DNA from: Mesorhizobium metallidurans STM 2683
GTDB taxonomy: Bacteria; Pseudomonadota; Alphaproteobacteria; Rhizobiales; Rhizobiaceae
Assembly: GCF_000350085.1 (NCBI RefSeq)
Contig: NZ_CAUM01000097.1
Span: 29,811-93,810 of the forward strand
Length of the DNA stretch: 64,000 nucleotides
Reading direction: 5' to 3'
Position numbers and translations under genes: made by a program. The notes under the pieces were generated by a model. The model did no database searches, was not told where the DNA came from, and saw nothing but the letters and a program-made list of their open reading frames with translations. This document shows positions 19,383-27,949 of this stretch, one piece after another. Position 1 is the stretch's first letter. Each line of letters begins with the position of its first letter.

Positions 19383-19425
19383 ATAGCACTTCAGTCCCGC
19401 GGGCGCGGGGAGGGATTCTCTGGCG

Positions 19426-20469
19426 ATGGATTTTGACGGAGGCGACGAAATTCGCTTCGAACATTTGGGTCGGGCTGGCATCGTCACGCTGACGCGGCCG
19501 CAGGCGCTGAATGCCGTCACGCATCGCATGATCAAGGCGCTCGACAGGGCCTTGCACGCCTGGGAGCGGGATCACGAGGTCGATGTTGTCGTCGTCAAGG
19601 CCGAGGGTAGAGCGTTTTCCGCGGGTGGCGATATCTTGCATATCTACGAAGCCGGCCGGGCGGGAAAGCCGCCGGTCGAATTCTTCGCCGATGAATACCG
19701 ACTCAATGCCCGTATCGCGCGATTCAAGAAACCCTATGTCGCGCTGATCGACGGCATCGTCATGGGCGGCGGTGTCGGCATCTCGTTCCACGGCTCGCAG
19801 CGGGTCATGACCGAGAGCGCCCAGTTCGCCATGCCGGAAGTTGGCATCGGCTTTTTCCCCGATGTCGGCGCCAGCCACCTCCTGCCGGACCTCGGCGGCA
19901 GCTTCGGCATGTATCTGGCGCTTACGGGAAACCGCATCCGCCATGGCGACGCGCTCTGGTCGGGCCTGGCGACGCACACGATCAAGGCGCAGGATCAGGC
20001 CGCATTTCTTGACCGGCTGGCGGCGACTGGCGACCCGGAATCGGTGCTGCGCGGTTTTTTCACCCCGGCCCGGCGTGAGACGGACAGGTCGGTGCTGGAG
20101 GCGATTGCCCGCCATTTTGCGCAACCCTCGCTGACCGATATTGTCGGCAGCCTGGAGCGGGCATCCGCTGTCGACGATTTCGCGGCAAGGACGCTGGCGA
20201 CAATCGGCACCCGCTCGCCGACCAGCCTGCATATCGCCTGGCGCCAGATCAGCGCCGGGCTGACGCTCTCCATGGACGAATGCATGAAGATGGAGTTCCG
20301 CATCCTCAACCGTATGCTGTCGGGCCATGATTTCTACGAAGGCATTCGCGCCGCCATCATCGACAAGGGCTCGACGCCGCTCTGGCGGCCGGCAAGCCTC
20401 GACGCGGTCAGCGCTGCCGATGTCGATGCCTATTTCGCCCCGCTCTATGAACGGGAGCTCAAGCTGTGA
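19426..20469 (+). CDS. 3-hydroxyisobutyryl-CoA hydrolase (enoyl-CoA hydratase/isomerase family)
   Basis: Crotonase-fold enzyme of 347 residues, probably hydrolysing 3-hydroxyisobutyryl-CoA in valine degradation. Family marks are the oxyanion-hole segments EGRAFSAGGDILHIYEAG (about residues 63-80) and DGIVMGGGVGISFHGSQRV (about 108-126). The catalytic Glu/Asp region is MPEVGIGFFPDVGASHLLPD, and the hydrolase-type C-terminal extension includes LSMDECMKMEFRILNRM. Simple enoyl-CoA hydratases lack that extension and are about 260 residues. It overlaps the next gene by 4 bp. Confidence 0.9.
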   Translation: MDFDGGDEIRFEHLGRAGIVTLTRPQALNAVTHRMIKALDRALHAWERDHEVDVVVVKAEGRAFSAGGDILHIYEAGRAGKPPVEFFADEYRLNARIARFKKPYVALIDGIVMGGGVGISFHGSQRVMTESAQFAMPEVGIGFFPDVGASHLLPDLGGSFGMYLALTGNRIRHGDALWSGLATHTIKAQDQAAFLDRLAATGDPESVLRGFFTPARRETDRSVLEAIARHFAQPSLTDIVGSLERASAVDDFAARTLATIGTRSPTSLHIAWRQISAGLTLSMDECMKMEFRILNRMLSGHDFYEGIRAAIIDKGSTPLWRPASLDAVSAADVDAYFAPLYERELKL

Positions 20470-20888
20470 GCGAGGTCACGTCGAGACGCGTCGTGCTCCA
20501 GCCGACGACGGTGGAGGTCATCTTCGCCTGGTTCCAGCGCATCATCGCCGTCTACTGCCTTCTGTTCGGCATATTGTATTGGATCCGGCTGATCGGCTTC
20601 TACCAGGGCCCGCTGTGGCGCTTCGACCTGATGCCGGTGCACTGGCAAGTGGCGGCGGTGATGCTCGCCGTGTTCTTTCCTTTCGCCGCCGCGGGCCTCT
20701 GGATGCTGGCCTCCTGGGGGCCGGTGATATGGTTCATCTGCGCGTTGACCGAGACGGTCATGTATGCCGGCTTTCCCGAGCTCTTCGGCCACCGGCTGCT
20801 GATCGTCGCCTCGCACGCGGCGGTGGCGGCGCTCTACATCGTCTTTCGCGTGGTGATCTGGCTGCAGAAGCGCCAGATCCGGCGCTAG
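20466..20888 (+). CDS. DUF6163 family small membrane protein
   Basis: Protein of 140 residues with four hydrophobic helices and a basic C-terminus (LQKRQIRR). It matches the DUF6163 family, whose members in Rhizobiales follow the 3-hydroxyisobutyryl-CoA hydrolase and precede ldtR. The GTG start overlaps the upstream TGA (GTGA), which implies translational coupling. The function is unknown; possibly a membrane component tied to envelope control through the neighbouring ldtR (inference). Confidence 0.8.
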   Translation: MSEVTSRRVVLQPTTVEVIFAWFQRIIAVYCLLFGILYWIRLIGFYQGPLWRFDLMPVHWQVAAVMLAVFFPFAAAGLWMLASWGPVIWFICALTETVMYAGFPELFGHRLLIVASHAAVAALYIVFRVVIWLQKRQIRR

Positions 20889-20974
20889 CTTATCCGCGCC
20901 CAAAATCGGTGGTGAAATCTTTAGGTTAATTATCCTTGCTCGGGTGACCGTTCGTTAAGCCTCTTTCGAAACCT

Positions 20975-20986
20975 CTTACCGGTAAG
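20975..20986. promoter_or_regulatory. perfect palindrome in the ldtR upstream region
   Basis: CTTACCGGTAAG, a 12-bp perfect dyad 107 bp before the ldtR start, in AT-richer DNA than the surroundings. It is a possible operator; the cognate protein is not known from sequence. Confidence 0.4.
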
Positions 20987-21093
20987 CTCTTGTTAGCCTT
21001 GGCGTTTAAGTCGAATTTTATGAGTATTCGATAGTGTCGCGATCAAGGTGAGAAACAAAAAATCACCAGGGCGACAAACGAGAGGCAAAGACA

Positions 21094-21609
21094 ATGATCA
21101 ATTCGCGTCCGGCGGCGAAGACCGCCAACGTATCCGACGACCGCCGCGAGGCAATCCGCTCGCTTTACATGGAATCGCTGCAGCTGGTTGAGCGTCTGCA
21201 CCGCCGTCTGCTTGATGTGATCAAGGACGAGTTCGACCGCAATGGCCGTTCCGACATCAACGCCATCCAGGCGCTGCTTCTGTTCAACATCGGCAACTCG
21301 GAGTTGACCGCGGGCGAACTGCGCTCGCGCGGCTACTATCTCGGCTCGAACGTCTCCTACAATCTGAAGAAGCTGGTCGATCTCGGCTTCATCAACCACC
21401 AGCGCTCGCGTATCGACCGCCGTTCGGTCCGCGTCTCGCTGACGCCGAAGGGCAACGAGGTGGCGGAAGTTGTCGCCGGTCTCTACGAGCGTCATGTCGG
21501 CTCGATCGAGCAGGTCGGCGGCATCAACACCGACGAGTTCAAGCAGATGAACCGCGCCCTGCAGCGCCTCGATCGCTTCTGGAACGACACCATCGCGTAT
21601 CGGATGTAA
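21094..21609 (+). CDS. ldtR: MarR family transcriptional regulator LdtR
   Basis: Winged-helix regulator of 171 residues. The DNA-binding core includes TAGELRSRGYYLGSNVSYNL (recognition helix) and the beta-wing HQRSRIDRRSVRVSLTPKG. It resembles LdtR of Rhizobiales and Liberibacter, which activates the L,D-transpeptidase gene ldtP and affects cell-wall stress tolerance and motility. The L,D-transpeptidase gene follows directly, which supports the name. It is preceded by GAGAGG about 8 nt upstream of ATG and followed by a hairpin. Confidence 0.87.
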   Translation: MINSRPAAKTANVSDDRREAIRSLYMESLQLVERLHRRLLDVIKDEFDRNGRSDINAIQALLLFNIGNSELTAGELRSRGYYLGSNVSYNLKKLVDLGFINHQRSRIDRRSVRVSLTPKGNEVAEVVAGLYERHVGSIEQVGGINTDEFKQMNRALQRLDRFWNDTIAYRM

Positions 21610-21673
21610 TTCATCCGCCGCATCGCGATCTGAAGCCGCGCCACAAAAGTGCGGCCGGGGAGCAGCCAATCAA

Positions 21674-21699
21674 GGACCGGTGCCGAAAAGCACCGGTCC
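21674..21699 (+). terminator. terminator-like hairpin after ldtR
   Basis: GGACCGGTGC, loop CGAAAA, GCACCGGTCC: a perfect 10-bp stem 65 bp after the ldtR stop. The trailing sequence is only weakly T-rich. Confidence 0.6.
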
Positions 21700-21864
21700 T
21701 GGCGTTTCGTATGGGCCAGCCGTTCCAAATCGCTGATAAGGCCACGTTGCCGCCATATTCCCGGTGAAAGCGAGAATGCGGGTGACGCTGTGGCGAAAGT
21801 CATGAATTCACCCCGGCCTCGCGTCGCACCTTTGCCTCTTTCACATCGTAGTGATGGGGCGCTG

Positions 21865-21890
21865 GTTGGCTAATTGTTAACAATGCCAAC
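21865..21890. promoter_or_regulatory. extended inverted repeat upstream of ldtP, candidate LdtR site
   Basis: GTTGGC and GCCAAC flank the perfect dyad ATTGTTAACAAT (21873-21884), with a 2-nt asymmetry. It lies about 80 bp before the chosen ldtP start. Its AT-rich dyad is of the kind MarR proteins bind. It has no T-run, so it is less likely a terminator. Confidence 0.45.
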
Positions 21891-21968
21891 TTTAGTGTGC
21901 GGGCGAGATCGCCCAATAGATCAACGCAGCGAGTGACAAGAACTGCTACAAGAATGTCTGGAACGTCC

Positions 21969-23222
21969 ATGAGAACCAGCCGCCGTTTCTTCCTTTCCGG
22001 AGCCTCCGCGCTTGCAGCCGCGGTTGTCGCGGGCAGCGCCAGCGCGCAGGATGTGATCGGGGACATCCTGAAATCCTCGGGCCGCGGCAATTGGGACGAC
22101 CAGTTTGACGCCCGCCCCAGCCAAGGCGGCAAAGTGGCCTCGACGCTGCCGATCTTCAGCCTGCAGACCGTTTCGTTCACCGAGCAGGCGGTGGCGCAGT
22201 ATCAGAACATCGTCTCTCAGGGTGGCTGGGAGCCGGTTCCAGATACCAAGAAATTGCAGCTTGGCGTCGACGATCCCGACGTGGTGCCGCTGCGCAAGCG
22301 TCTGATGATTTCGGGCGACCTGGCGCAGAGCGCCGGCATTTCGACGGCCTTCGATTCCTATGTCGACGCCGCGGTCAAGCGCTTCCAGGCGCGCCATGGC
22401 CTGCCGTCCGACGGGACGCTCGGCCAATACACTTATGCGGCGATGAATGTTTCGGCGCCAATCCGGCTCGGCCAGTTGCAGATCAATCTGCAGCGCCTGC
22501 GCGAGCGCGCCGGCACGTTGGGCAACCGCTATGTTCTGGTCGACATCCCGGGCGCCCAGATCGAGGCGGTCGAGAACGACCGCGTCGTGCTGCGCCATAC
22601 GGCGATCGTCGGCAAGGTCGATCGCCAGACGCCGATCGTCAATTCCAAGATCAACGAGATCGTCGTCAATCCCTACTGGAATGCTCCGGTCTCGATCGTG
22701 CGCAAGGACATCATTCCGCTGATGCGCAAGGATCCGAACTATCTCAAGGACAGCAACATCCGCCTGTTCGCGCCGGATGGCAGCGAGGTCGATCCGCTGA
22801 CCGTGGACTGGTCGACAGACGACGCCGCGAAATACCGCTTCCGCCAGGATCCGGGCGCCGGTAACGCGATGGCCTCGGTCAAGATCAATTTCCCAAGCCC
22901 CGATGGCGTCTATATGCACGATACGCCGCAGCAGAGCCTGTTCGGCAAGATGATGCGCTTCGATTCCTCGGGCTGCGTGCGCGTCCAGAACGTACGCGAT
23001 CTCGTCACCTGGATCCTGCGCGACACGCCGGGCTGGAACCGCCAGCGTTTCGAGGCGACGATCAAGAGCGGCGAGAGCGTCCCGGTCCAGGTCACCAATC
23101 CGGTTCCGGTCTATTTCCTCTATCTGTCGGCCTGGTCGACGGGGCCTGGCGTCGTACAGTTCCGCGACGACATTTATGGCCTCGACGGGGCCAACGAGCT
23201 GCAGATCACTTCCGCGCTGTAA
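21969..23222 (+). CDS. ldtP: L,D-transpeptidase (YkuD/ErfK type) with peptidoglycan-binding domain
   Basis: Periplasmic enzyme that forms 3-3 peptidoglycan cross-links or attaches proteins to peptidoglycan. The 417 residues begin with a twin-arginine-like signal (SRRFFLSGASALAAAVVAGS, cleavage after ASA). A PG_binding_1 repeat follows (DAAVKRFQARHGLPSDGTLG), then a YkuD catalytic domain with the motif HDTPQQSLF and SSGCVRVQN holding the catalytic Cys. The start is uncertain: ATG 21954 would add five residues. The gene follows ldtR, its likely activator, and ends at a strong terminator. Confidence 0.9.
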   Translation: MRTSRRFFLSGASALAAAVVAGSASAQDVIGDILKSSGRGNWDDQFDARPSQGGKVASTLPIFSLQTVSFTEQAVAQYQNIVSQGGWEPVPDTKKLQLGVDDPDVVPLRKRLMISGDLAQSAGISTAFDSYVDAAVKRFQARHGLPSDGTLGQYTYAAMNVSAPIRLGQLQINLQRLRERAGTLGNRYVLVDIPGAQIEAVENDRVVLRHTAIVGKVDRQTPIVNSKINEIVVNPYWNAPVSIVRKDIIPLMRKDPNYLKDSNIRLFAPDGSEVDPLTVDWSTDDAAKYRFRQDPGAGNAMASVKINFPSPDGVYMHDTPQQSLFGKMMRFDSSGCVRVQNVRDLVTWILRDTPGWNRQRFEATIKSGESVPVQVTNPVPVYFLYLSAWSTGPGVVQFRDDIYGLDGANELQITSAL

Positions 23223-23241
23223 CTAACTGATTCTTTTGCTG

Positions 23242-23268
23242 AAAAGGCCGCCATAGGGCGGCCTTTTT
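23242..23268 (+). terminator. rho-independent terminator of ldtP
   Basis: AAAAGGCCGCC, loop ATAG, GGCGGCC followed by TTTTT: an 11-bp A-T extended stem with a T-run, 20 bp after the stop. Classic form. Confidence 0.88.
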
Positions 23269-23305
23269 GCTTTCAGGTTCCCGCCAACGCGTCTGTTATG
23301 TGCCT

Positions 23306-23420
23306 AGAGCAATTCCAGGAAAAGTGTGAAACGGTTTTCCCGGGAAAAGCGCATAGCGCTTTCCCTGGGGAATTGCGCAAAAAACAAAGACATAGAGCGG
23401 TTCGGCGTTTCCATGAAACG
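23306..23420. repeat. palindromic intergenic repeat (AGAGCAATTCC type)
   Basis: AGAGCAATTCCAGG pairs at a distance with CCTGGGGAATTG. An inner arm GGGAAAAGCGC/GCGCTTTCCC follows, then the tail ACAAAGACATAGAGCGG. The start shares AAAAGTGTGAAACGGTTTTC with the inverse of the elements at 27392 and 43796, so all three belong to one rhizobial repeat superfamily. Confidence 0.7.
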
Positions 23421-23490
23421 ATGAACCTCTCTAGCTGGACGTTCCACCCGGTTTTGCGCATGGTCCTGAAACCTCGTTCGGAATCGCATC

Positions 23491-25131
23491 TTGCAAGTCG
23501 CCGTCTTCATCCTCGTCGTGCTCGTCTTCGTCGCCCTTTCCGGCGCGCTGGTCCGGCTCGTGCGCGTGCCGCTGCCGGTATTGCAGATCGCTATAGGGGC
23601 GGCATTGGCCTGGCCGGTGCGCGGCATCCAAATCGAGATCGATCCCGAGCTGTTCCTGCTGGTGTTCATCCCACCGCTTTTGTTCGGCGACGCCGTTGCC
23701 GCACCGAAGCGCGAACTGCTGGCGCTGCGCGGCCCGATCCTCGACCTTGCCATCGGGCTCGTCTTCTTCACCATCGTCGGTTTCGGCTATGCCTTGCATT
23801 GGCTGGTGCCGAGCATCCCGCTGGTCGTCGCCTTCGCGCTGGCGGCGGTGCTGTCGCCGACCGACGCGGTAGCCGTCTCCTCGATCGTCGACCGGAACGT
23901 GGTGCCGGCGCGGCTGATGCATATTCTGGAAGGTGAGTCGCTGCTCAACGATGCGTCGGGTCTCGTCATGTTCCGCTTCGCGGTGGCGGCAGTGCTGACC
24001 GGCAGCTTTTCCTTTGCCGCCGCTTCGCTGAGTTTCCTCTACGCCGTTGCCGTCGGCATCCTGGCCGGTGTGGTGGCGGTGTTCGCCGCCGCCAAGGCGC
24101 TGCAATTGCTCAACCGCATCGGCGGTGTGCCGGCCGAGGCGCAGGTGCTGGTGACGATCCTGATCCCCTTCATTGCCTATCTCGGCGCCGAGCATGCCGG
24201 CGCGTCCGGAATCCTGGCCGCCGTCACCGCCGGTGTGCTCACCAGCGGGTCCGGCATATTCCGCTATCTCGGAGTATCGGCGCGCATGCAGACCATATCG
24301 CTGTGGACGACGCTGTCCTTCGTCTTCAATGGCGCGCTGTTCATCCTGCTCGGCCTGCAGCTCCCCGGCATCATCCGCAACGTGCCGCCCGAACTGAGCA
24401 GCCGGCATTGGCTGATCGAGCCGGTTGCCACGGTGCTGATCCTCACTCTGTGCCTCATCGCGCTGCGCTTCCTGTGGATCTGGGTTGGCGACATCGCGGC
24501 GCGGCTTTTCGCGCGGCTTGGCAAGCGCAAGGCCGAGACGTTCGGGCTGCGCGTGCGTCTCGCCGGCTCAGTGGCGGGCGTGCGTGGCGCCATCACGCTG
24601 GCCGGCATCCTGTCGCTGCCGCTGGCCATGCCGGACGGATCGCCGTTTCCGGCGCGCGATGTGGTGATCTTCCTCGCCGCCGGCGTCATCATCTGTTCGC
24701 TTGTCATCGCCAGCCTTGCCTTGCCGAAAATCGCGCGCGGGCTGGTCGAGCCGGGCGAGCATCCTGGTGCCGCCGAGGAGCGCCGGGCGCGCGTCGGCGC
24801 GGCCAATGCCGCAATCGCCCGCATCGAAAGCGTCGCCAATGACGGCAGCGAAGGCGAGGAGGCCGGCGCCCGCCTGGCGGTGGCAGACAGCATCGTCGCC
24901 GGTTATCGCCGCCGCATCGCCGCCTCCGACGAGGCGGATGAAGCCCGCGCCGAGGCCCGTGAAGCCGGGCGGCTGGAGCTCGAACTCAGGCTCGCCGGCA
25001 TCGAGGCCGAGCGCGCCGCCGTACGCGCCATGTTTCGCAGCCGCGAGATCAACGACCATACGATGCAGGCGCTGTTCGCCGAAATCACCCTTACCGAGGC
25101 CCTGCTGAAGGGCCGGCAGGCAAGGAAATAG
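23491..25131 (+). CDS. Na+/H+ antiporter, CPA1 family
   Basis: Monovalent cation:proton antiporter of 546 residues. About twelve helices fill residues 1-405, with the conserved LSPTDAVAVSSIV (helix 5 region) and EGESLLNDASGLVMFR carrying the ion-binding Asp. A cytoplasmic C-terminal tail of about 130 residues is Ala/Glu/Arg-rich and probably helical (EARAEAREAGRLELELRLAG). It begins with TTG, with only a weak site upstream, so the exact start is open. It stands alone between a repeat element and glyA. Confidence 0.88.
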   Translation: MQVAVFILVVLVFVALSGALVRLVRVPLPVLQIAIGAALAWPVRGIQIEIDPELFLLVFIPPLLFGDAVAAPKRELLALRGPILDLAIGLVFFTIVGFGYALHWLVPSIPLVVAFALAAVLSPTDAVAVSSIVDRNVVPARLMHILEGESLLNDASGLVMFRFAVAAVLTGSFSFAAASLSFLYAVAVGILAGVVAVFAAAKALQLLNRIGGVPAEAQVLVTILIPFIAYLGAEHAGASGILAAVTAGVLTSGSGIFRYLGVSARMQTISLWTTLSFVFNGALFILLGLQLPGIIRNVPPELSSRHWLIEPVATVLILTLCLIALRFLWIWVGDIAARLFARLGKRKAETFGLRVRLAGSVAGVRGAITLAGILSLPLAMPDGSPFPARDVVIFLAAGVIICSLVIASLALPKIARGLVEPGEHPGAAEERRARVGAANAAIARIESVANDGSEGEEAGARLAVADSIVAGYRRRIAASDEADEARAEAREAGRLELELRLAGIEAERAAVRAMFRSREINDHTMQALFAEITLTEALLKGRQARK

Positions 25132-25246
25132 GCCTGCGGACCCGCGTTGGCGCAATCCGGCCAGCAAATTTCGCGCCGCAAACGTGGCGGGGGCAAAGCA
25201 ACTGTGTTAATGGCGCGACGGGCCCCCGGATCAAGGATTTCAAGCC

Positions 25247-26560
25247 ATGGCAACAGCAGCGGCAGTGTCGAACAAATTCGAATCCTTCTTCGAAACCACG
25301 CTTGAGGATGCCGATCCGGAGATCTTCGGCGCCATCCGCAACGAACTCGGCCGCCAGCGCCACGAGATCGAGCTGATTGCGTCGGAAAACATAGTCTCCC
25401 GCGCCGTGCTGGAAGCGCAGGGGTCGATCATGACCAACAAATACGCCGAGGGCTATCCGGGCAAGCGCTACTATGGCGGCTGCCAGTTCGTCGACGTGGC
25501 CGAGGACCTGGCCATCGAACGGGCGAAAAAGCTGTTCGGCTGCAACTTCGCCAACGTCCAGCCCAATTCCGGCAGCCAGATGAACCAGGCGGTGTTCCTG
25601 GCGCTCTTGCAGCCCGGCGACACCTTCATGGGCCTCGACCTGAATTCGGGCGGGCACCTGACCCACGGTTCGCCGGTGAACATGAGCGGCAAATGGTTCA
25701 AGGTCGTCTCCTACGGCGTGCGCAAGGAAGATCATCTGCTTGACATGGATGCGATCGAGAAAACCGCGCATGAAACGAAGCCGAAGCTGATCCTCGCCGG
25801 TGGCACCGCCTATTCGCGCGTCTGGGACTGGAAGCGTTTTCGCGAGATCGCCGACGCGATCGGCGCCTATCTGATGGTAGACATGGCGCATATCGCCGGC
25901 CTGGTCGCGGGCGGCGTGCATCCATCGCCGCTGCCCCATGCCCATGTGGTGACGACGACGACGCACAAGTCGCTGCGCGGCCCGCGCGGCGGCATGATCC
26001 TGTGCAACGACGAGGACATCGCCAAGAAGATGAATTCGGCGGTATTTCCGGGCCTGCAGGGCGGGCCGCTGATGCATGTCATCGCCGCCAAGGCGGTGGC
26101 TCTGGGCGAAGCGCTGAAGCCGAGCTTCAAGCTCTATGCCGAGAGCGTCGCCGCCAACGCCAAGGCGCTGGCCTCCAGCCTGCAGGAGACCGGTCTCGAC
26201 ATCGTTTCCGGTGGCACCGACAATCATCTGATGCTGGTCGACCTCAGGCCCAAGAACGCCACCGGCAAACGCGCCGAGGCAGCACTTGGCCGCGCCAACA
26301 TCACCTGCAACAAGAACGGCATCCCGTTCGACCCGGAAAAGCCCTTCGTCACCTCGGGCGTGCGTCTGGGCACGCCAGCCGGCACCACGCGCGGTTTCGG
26401 CCAGGCCGAATTCCGCGAGATCGGCAAGCTGATCGCCGAGGTGCTGGATGGGCTCAAGGTCGCCAATTCCGACGAGGGCAATGCGGCGGTGGAAGCCGTG
26501 GTGAAGGCGAAGGTCGCTGCATTGACGGATCGTTTTCCGCTCTATCCCTATCTCGGATGA
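25247..26560 (+). CDS. glyA: serine hydroxymethyltransferase
   Basis: PLP enzyme that interconverts serine and glycine while loading tetrahydrofolate with a one-carbon unit. Its 437 residues contain the PLP lysine K241 in [16 protein letters not shown], the cofactor Asp in [15 protein letters not shown] (about 209-223), and the N-terminal [11 protein letters not shown] block. It lies upstream of the nrdR-rib cluster as in many Rhizobiales, with one exported protein gene in between. Its own promoter should lie in the 115 bp before the start. Confidence 0.97.
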   Translation: MATAAAVSNKFESFFETTLEDADPEIFGAIRNELGRQRHEIELIASENIVSRAVLEAQGSIMTNKYAEGYPGKRYYGGCQFVDVAEDLAIERAKKLFGCNFANVQPNSGSQMNQAVFLALLQPGDTFMGLDLNSGGHLTHGSPVNMSGKWFKVVSYGVRKEDHLLDMDAIEKTAHETKPKLILAGGTAYSRVWDWKRFREIADAIGAYLMVDMAHIAGLVAGGVHPSPLPHAHVVTTTTHKSLRGPRGGMILCNDEDIAKKMNSAVFPGLQGGPLMHVIAAKAVALGEALKPSFKLYAESVAANAKALASSLQETGLDIVSGGTDNHLMLVDLRPKNATGKRAEAALGRANITCNKNGIPFDPEKPFVTSGVRLGTPAGTTRGFGQAEFREIGKLIAEVLDGLKVANSDEGNAAVEAVVKAKVAALTDRFPLYPYLG

Positions 26561-26632
26561 AAGTCATTCATCTCGGGTAACCTCAGTCGCTATCGAGAAG
26601 CGCCATTCCAGGCGGTTCGGGCAGGAGTTCTG

Positions 26633-27214
26633 ATGATGCTGCAACATCTTGCTGGCGCTGGCGTCCTTGGCGCCTTGGCCACATTGGCTGTCTTGCCATT
26701 GTCCAGCGTCGCCTGGGCGCAGACCACTACGCCCGCAGCACCCAAGATGGAAACCTTCGGCAAATGGTCTACCCTTGTGGACGAGGTCGACACCGGCGAG
26801 GACATGCGCAAGACCTGCGCCGCCTCGACCGCCTTTCTCGACCCGAACGGCACCAGCGGCACGCTGACGCTCGCCATCTCGAACGGCGACGCGCTGCCGC
26901 CCGATGGCTATCCGACCGTCACTATCGCCATCAGGAACAATGACCTGCCGAAAGGCGAGAACATTCCGACGGTGTTCGGCGACGACAAAGGCAAGGTCAA
27001 GGCAAGCTTTCATCTCAGCGCCGGCGGACAATGGATGATGAACAACAAGACCGAGACCACCCTGGCACTGTTGCGCGCCATGCGCCGCGCCAGCACGCTC
27101 GACGTCAGCTTCGCCGACAAGCCGGTCGGGACCGTATCGATGGACGGCTTCACCAAGGCCTATCGCAGCCTCGGTGCATCATGCGGCTTCCCGACCGCCG
27201 ACGTCGCGCCCTGA
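26633..27214 (+). CDS. hypothetical exported protein
   Basis: Protein of 193 residues with a clear N-terminal signal peptide (hydrophobic GVLGALATLAVLPLSSVA, probable cleavage after VAWA). The mature part has two cysteines, in MRKTCAAS and GASCGFPT, which could form a disulfide. The size and the opening FGKWSTLVDE loosely recall invasion-associated locus B-type periplasmic proteins, but I do not recognise the family with confidence. A strong AGGAG site precedes the ATG. No function is assigned. Confidence 0.75.
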   Translation: MMLQHLAGAGVLGALATLAVLPLSSVAWAQTTTPAAPKMETFGKWSTLVDEVDTGEDMRKTCAASTAFLDPNGTSGTLTLAISNGDALPPDGYPTVTIAIRNNDLPKGENIPTVFGDDKGKVKASFHLSAGGQWMMNNKTETTLALLRAMRRASTLDVSFADKPVGTVSMDGFTKAYRSLGASCGFPTADVAP

Positions 27215-27330
27215 CCGCGGGCATTGGCGGCTCTCGCAATTTTGCTCGCGCCTCGCTATCTCTGAGGCGCGAGAGGCCGTTGCCGACACTTTGCCATCGT
27301 TGCAAAAACCTCTAAGCCTTTCGCTCGCCG

Positions 27331-27377
27331 GAGCCGGATGATTCAGGTCGAATCGACCTGAAATCTGAATCCGGCTC
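27331..27377. repeat. nested palindromic repeat upstream of nrdR
   Basis: The outer arms GAGCCGGAT (27331-27339) and ATCCGGCTC (27369-27377) enclose a perfect 21-bp dyad, TTCAGGTCGA-A-TCGACCTGAA (27342-27362). The form is typical of mobile or structural intergenic repeats in Mesorhizobium-type genomes. Confidence 0.75.
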
Positions 27378-27391
27378 CAAATCAAATAGAA

Positions 27392-27442
27392 AGAGCATGA
27401 TGTCGTCCGAAAACCGCTTCACACTTTTCGGCATCATGCTCT
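27392..27442. repeat. palindromic intergenic repeat (AGAGCATGATG type), copy 1
   Basis: A 51-bp element with ends AGAGCATGATG and CATCATGCTCT and an inner pair CCGAAAA/TTTTCGG around CCGCTTCACAC. It is closely matched by the copy at 43796. It ends only 25 bp before the nrdR start, so nrdR translation signals abut it. Confidence 0.82.
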
Positions 27443-27467
27443 AAGAATCGCGAACCGAAGGCTTTCC

Positions 27468-27947
27468 ATGCGCTGTCCCTACTGCCAGTCCGAAGATACG
27501 CAGGTGAAGGATTCGCGCCCTGCCGAGGATGGCGCGGCGATCCGCAGGCGCCGCGTCTGCCCCGATTGCGGCGGCCGCTTCACCACCTTCGAGCGCGTGC
27601 AGTTGCGCGACCTCGTGGTGGTCAAGAAATCCGGCCGCAAGGTGCCGTTCGACCGCGACAAGCTGCTGCGCTCGGTCGAGATCGCGGTGCGCAAGCGCAA
27701 TGTCGATCCCGAGCGCATCGACCGCGCGGTGACCGGCATCGTGCGCCAGCTCGAAAGCTCGGGCGAGACCGAAGTCGCCTCCGGCGAGGTCGGCCGGCTG
27801 GTCATGGAGGCGCTGAAGTCGCTCGACGACGTTGCCTATGTGCGCTTCGCCTCGGTCTATCGCAATTTCCGCGAGGCTAAGGATTTCCATGACGTGCTGG
27901 GGGAATTGAAGGGCGACGAGCCTAGGGGTGACGAGGACGCCGGCTGA
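27468..27947 (+). CDS. nrdR: transcriptional repressor NrdR
   Basis: Repressor of ribonucleotide reductase genes that senses ATP/dATP. The N-terminal zinc ribbon uses C3, C6, C31 and C34 ([19 protein letters not shown]) and is followed by an ATP-cone domain ([20 protein letters not shown] from about residue 50). The length of 159 is standard. It starts the run nrdR-ribD-ribE-ribH-nusB, with ribD 2 bp after its stop. The upstream region is filled by two repeats, so the promoter may lie in or before them. Confidence 0.96.
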   Translation: MRCPYCQSEDTQVKDSRPAEDGAAIRRRRVCPDCGGRFTTFERVQLRDLVVVKKSGRKVPFDRDKLLRSVEIAVRKRNVDPERIDRAVTGIVRQLESSGETEVASGEVGRLVMEALKSLDDVAYVRFASVYRNFREAKDFHDVLGELKGDEPRGDEDAG

Positions 27948-27949
27948 GC

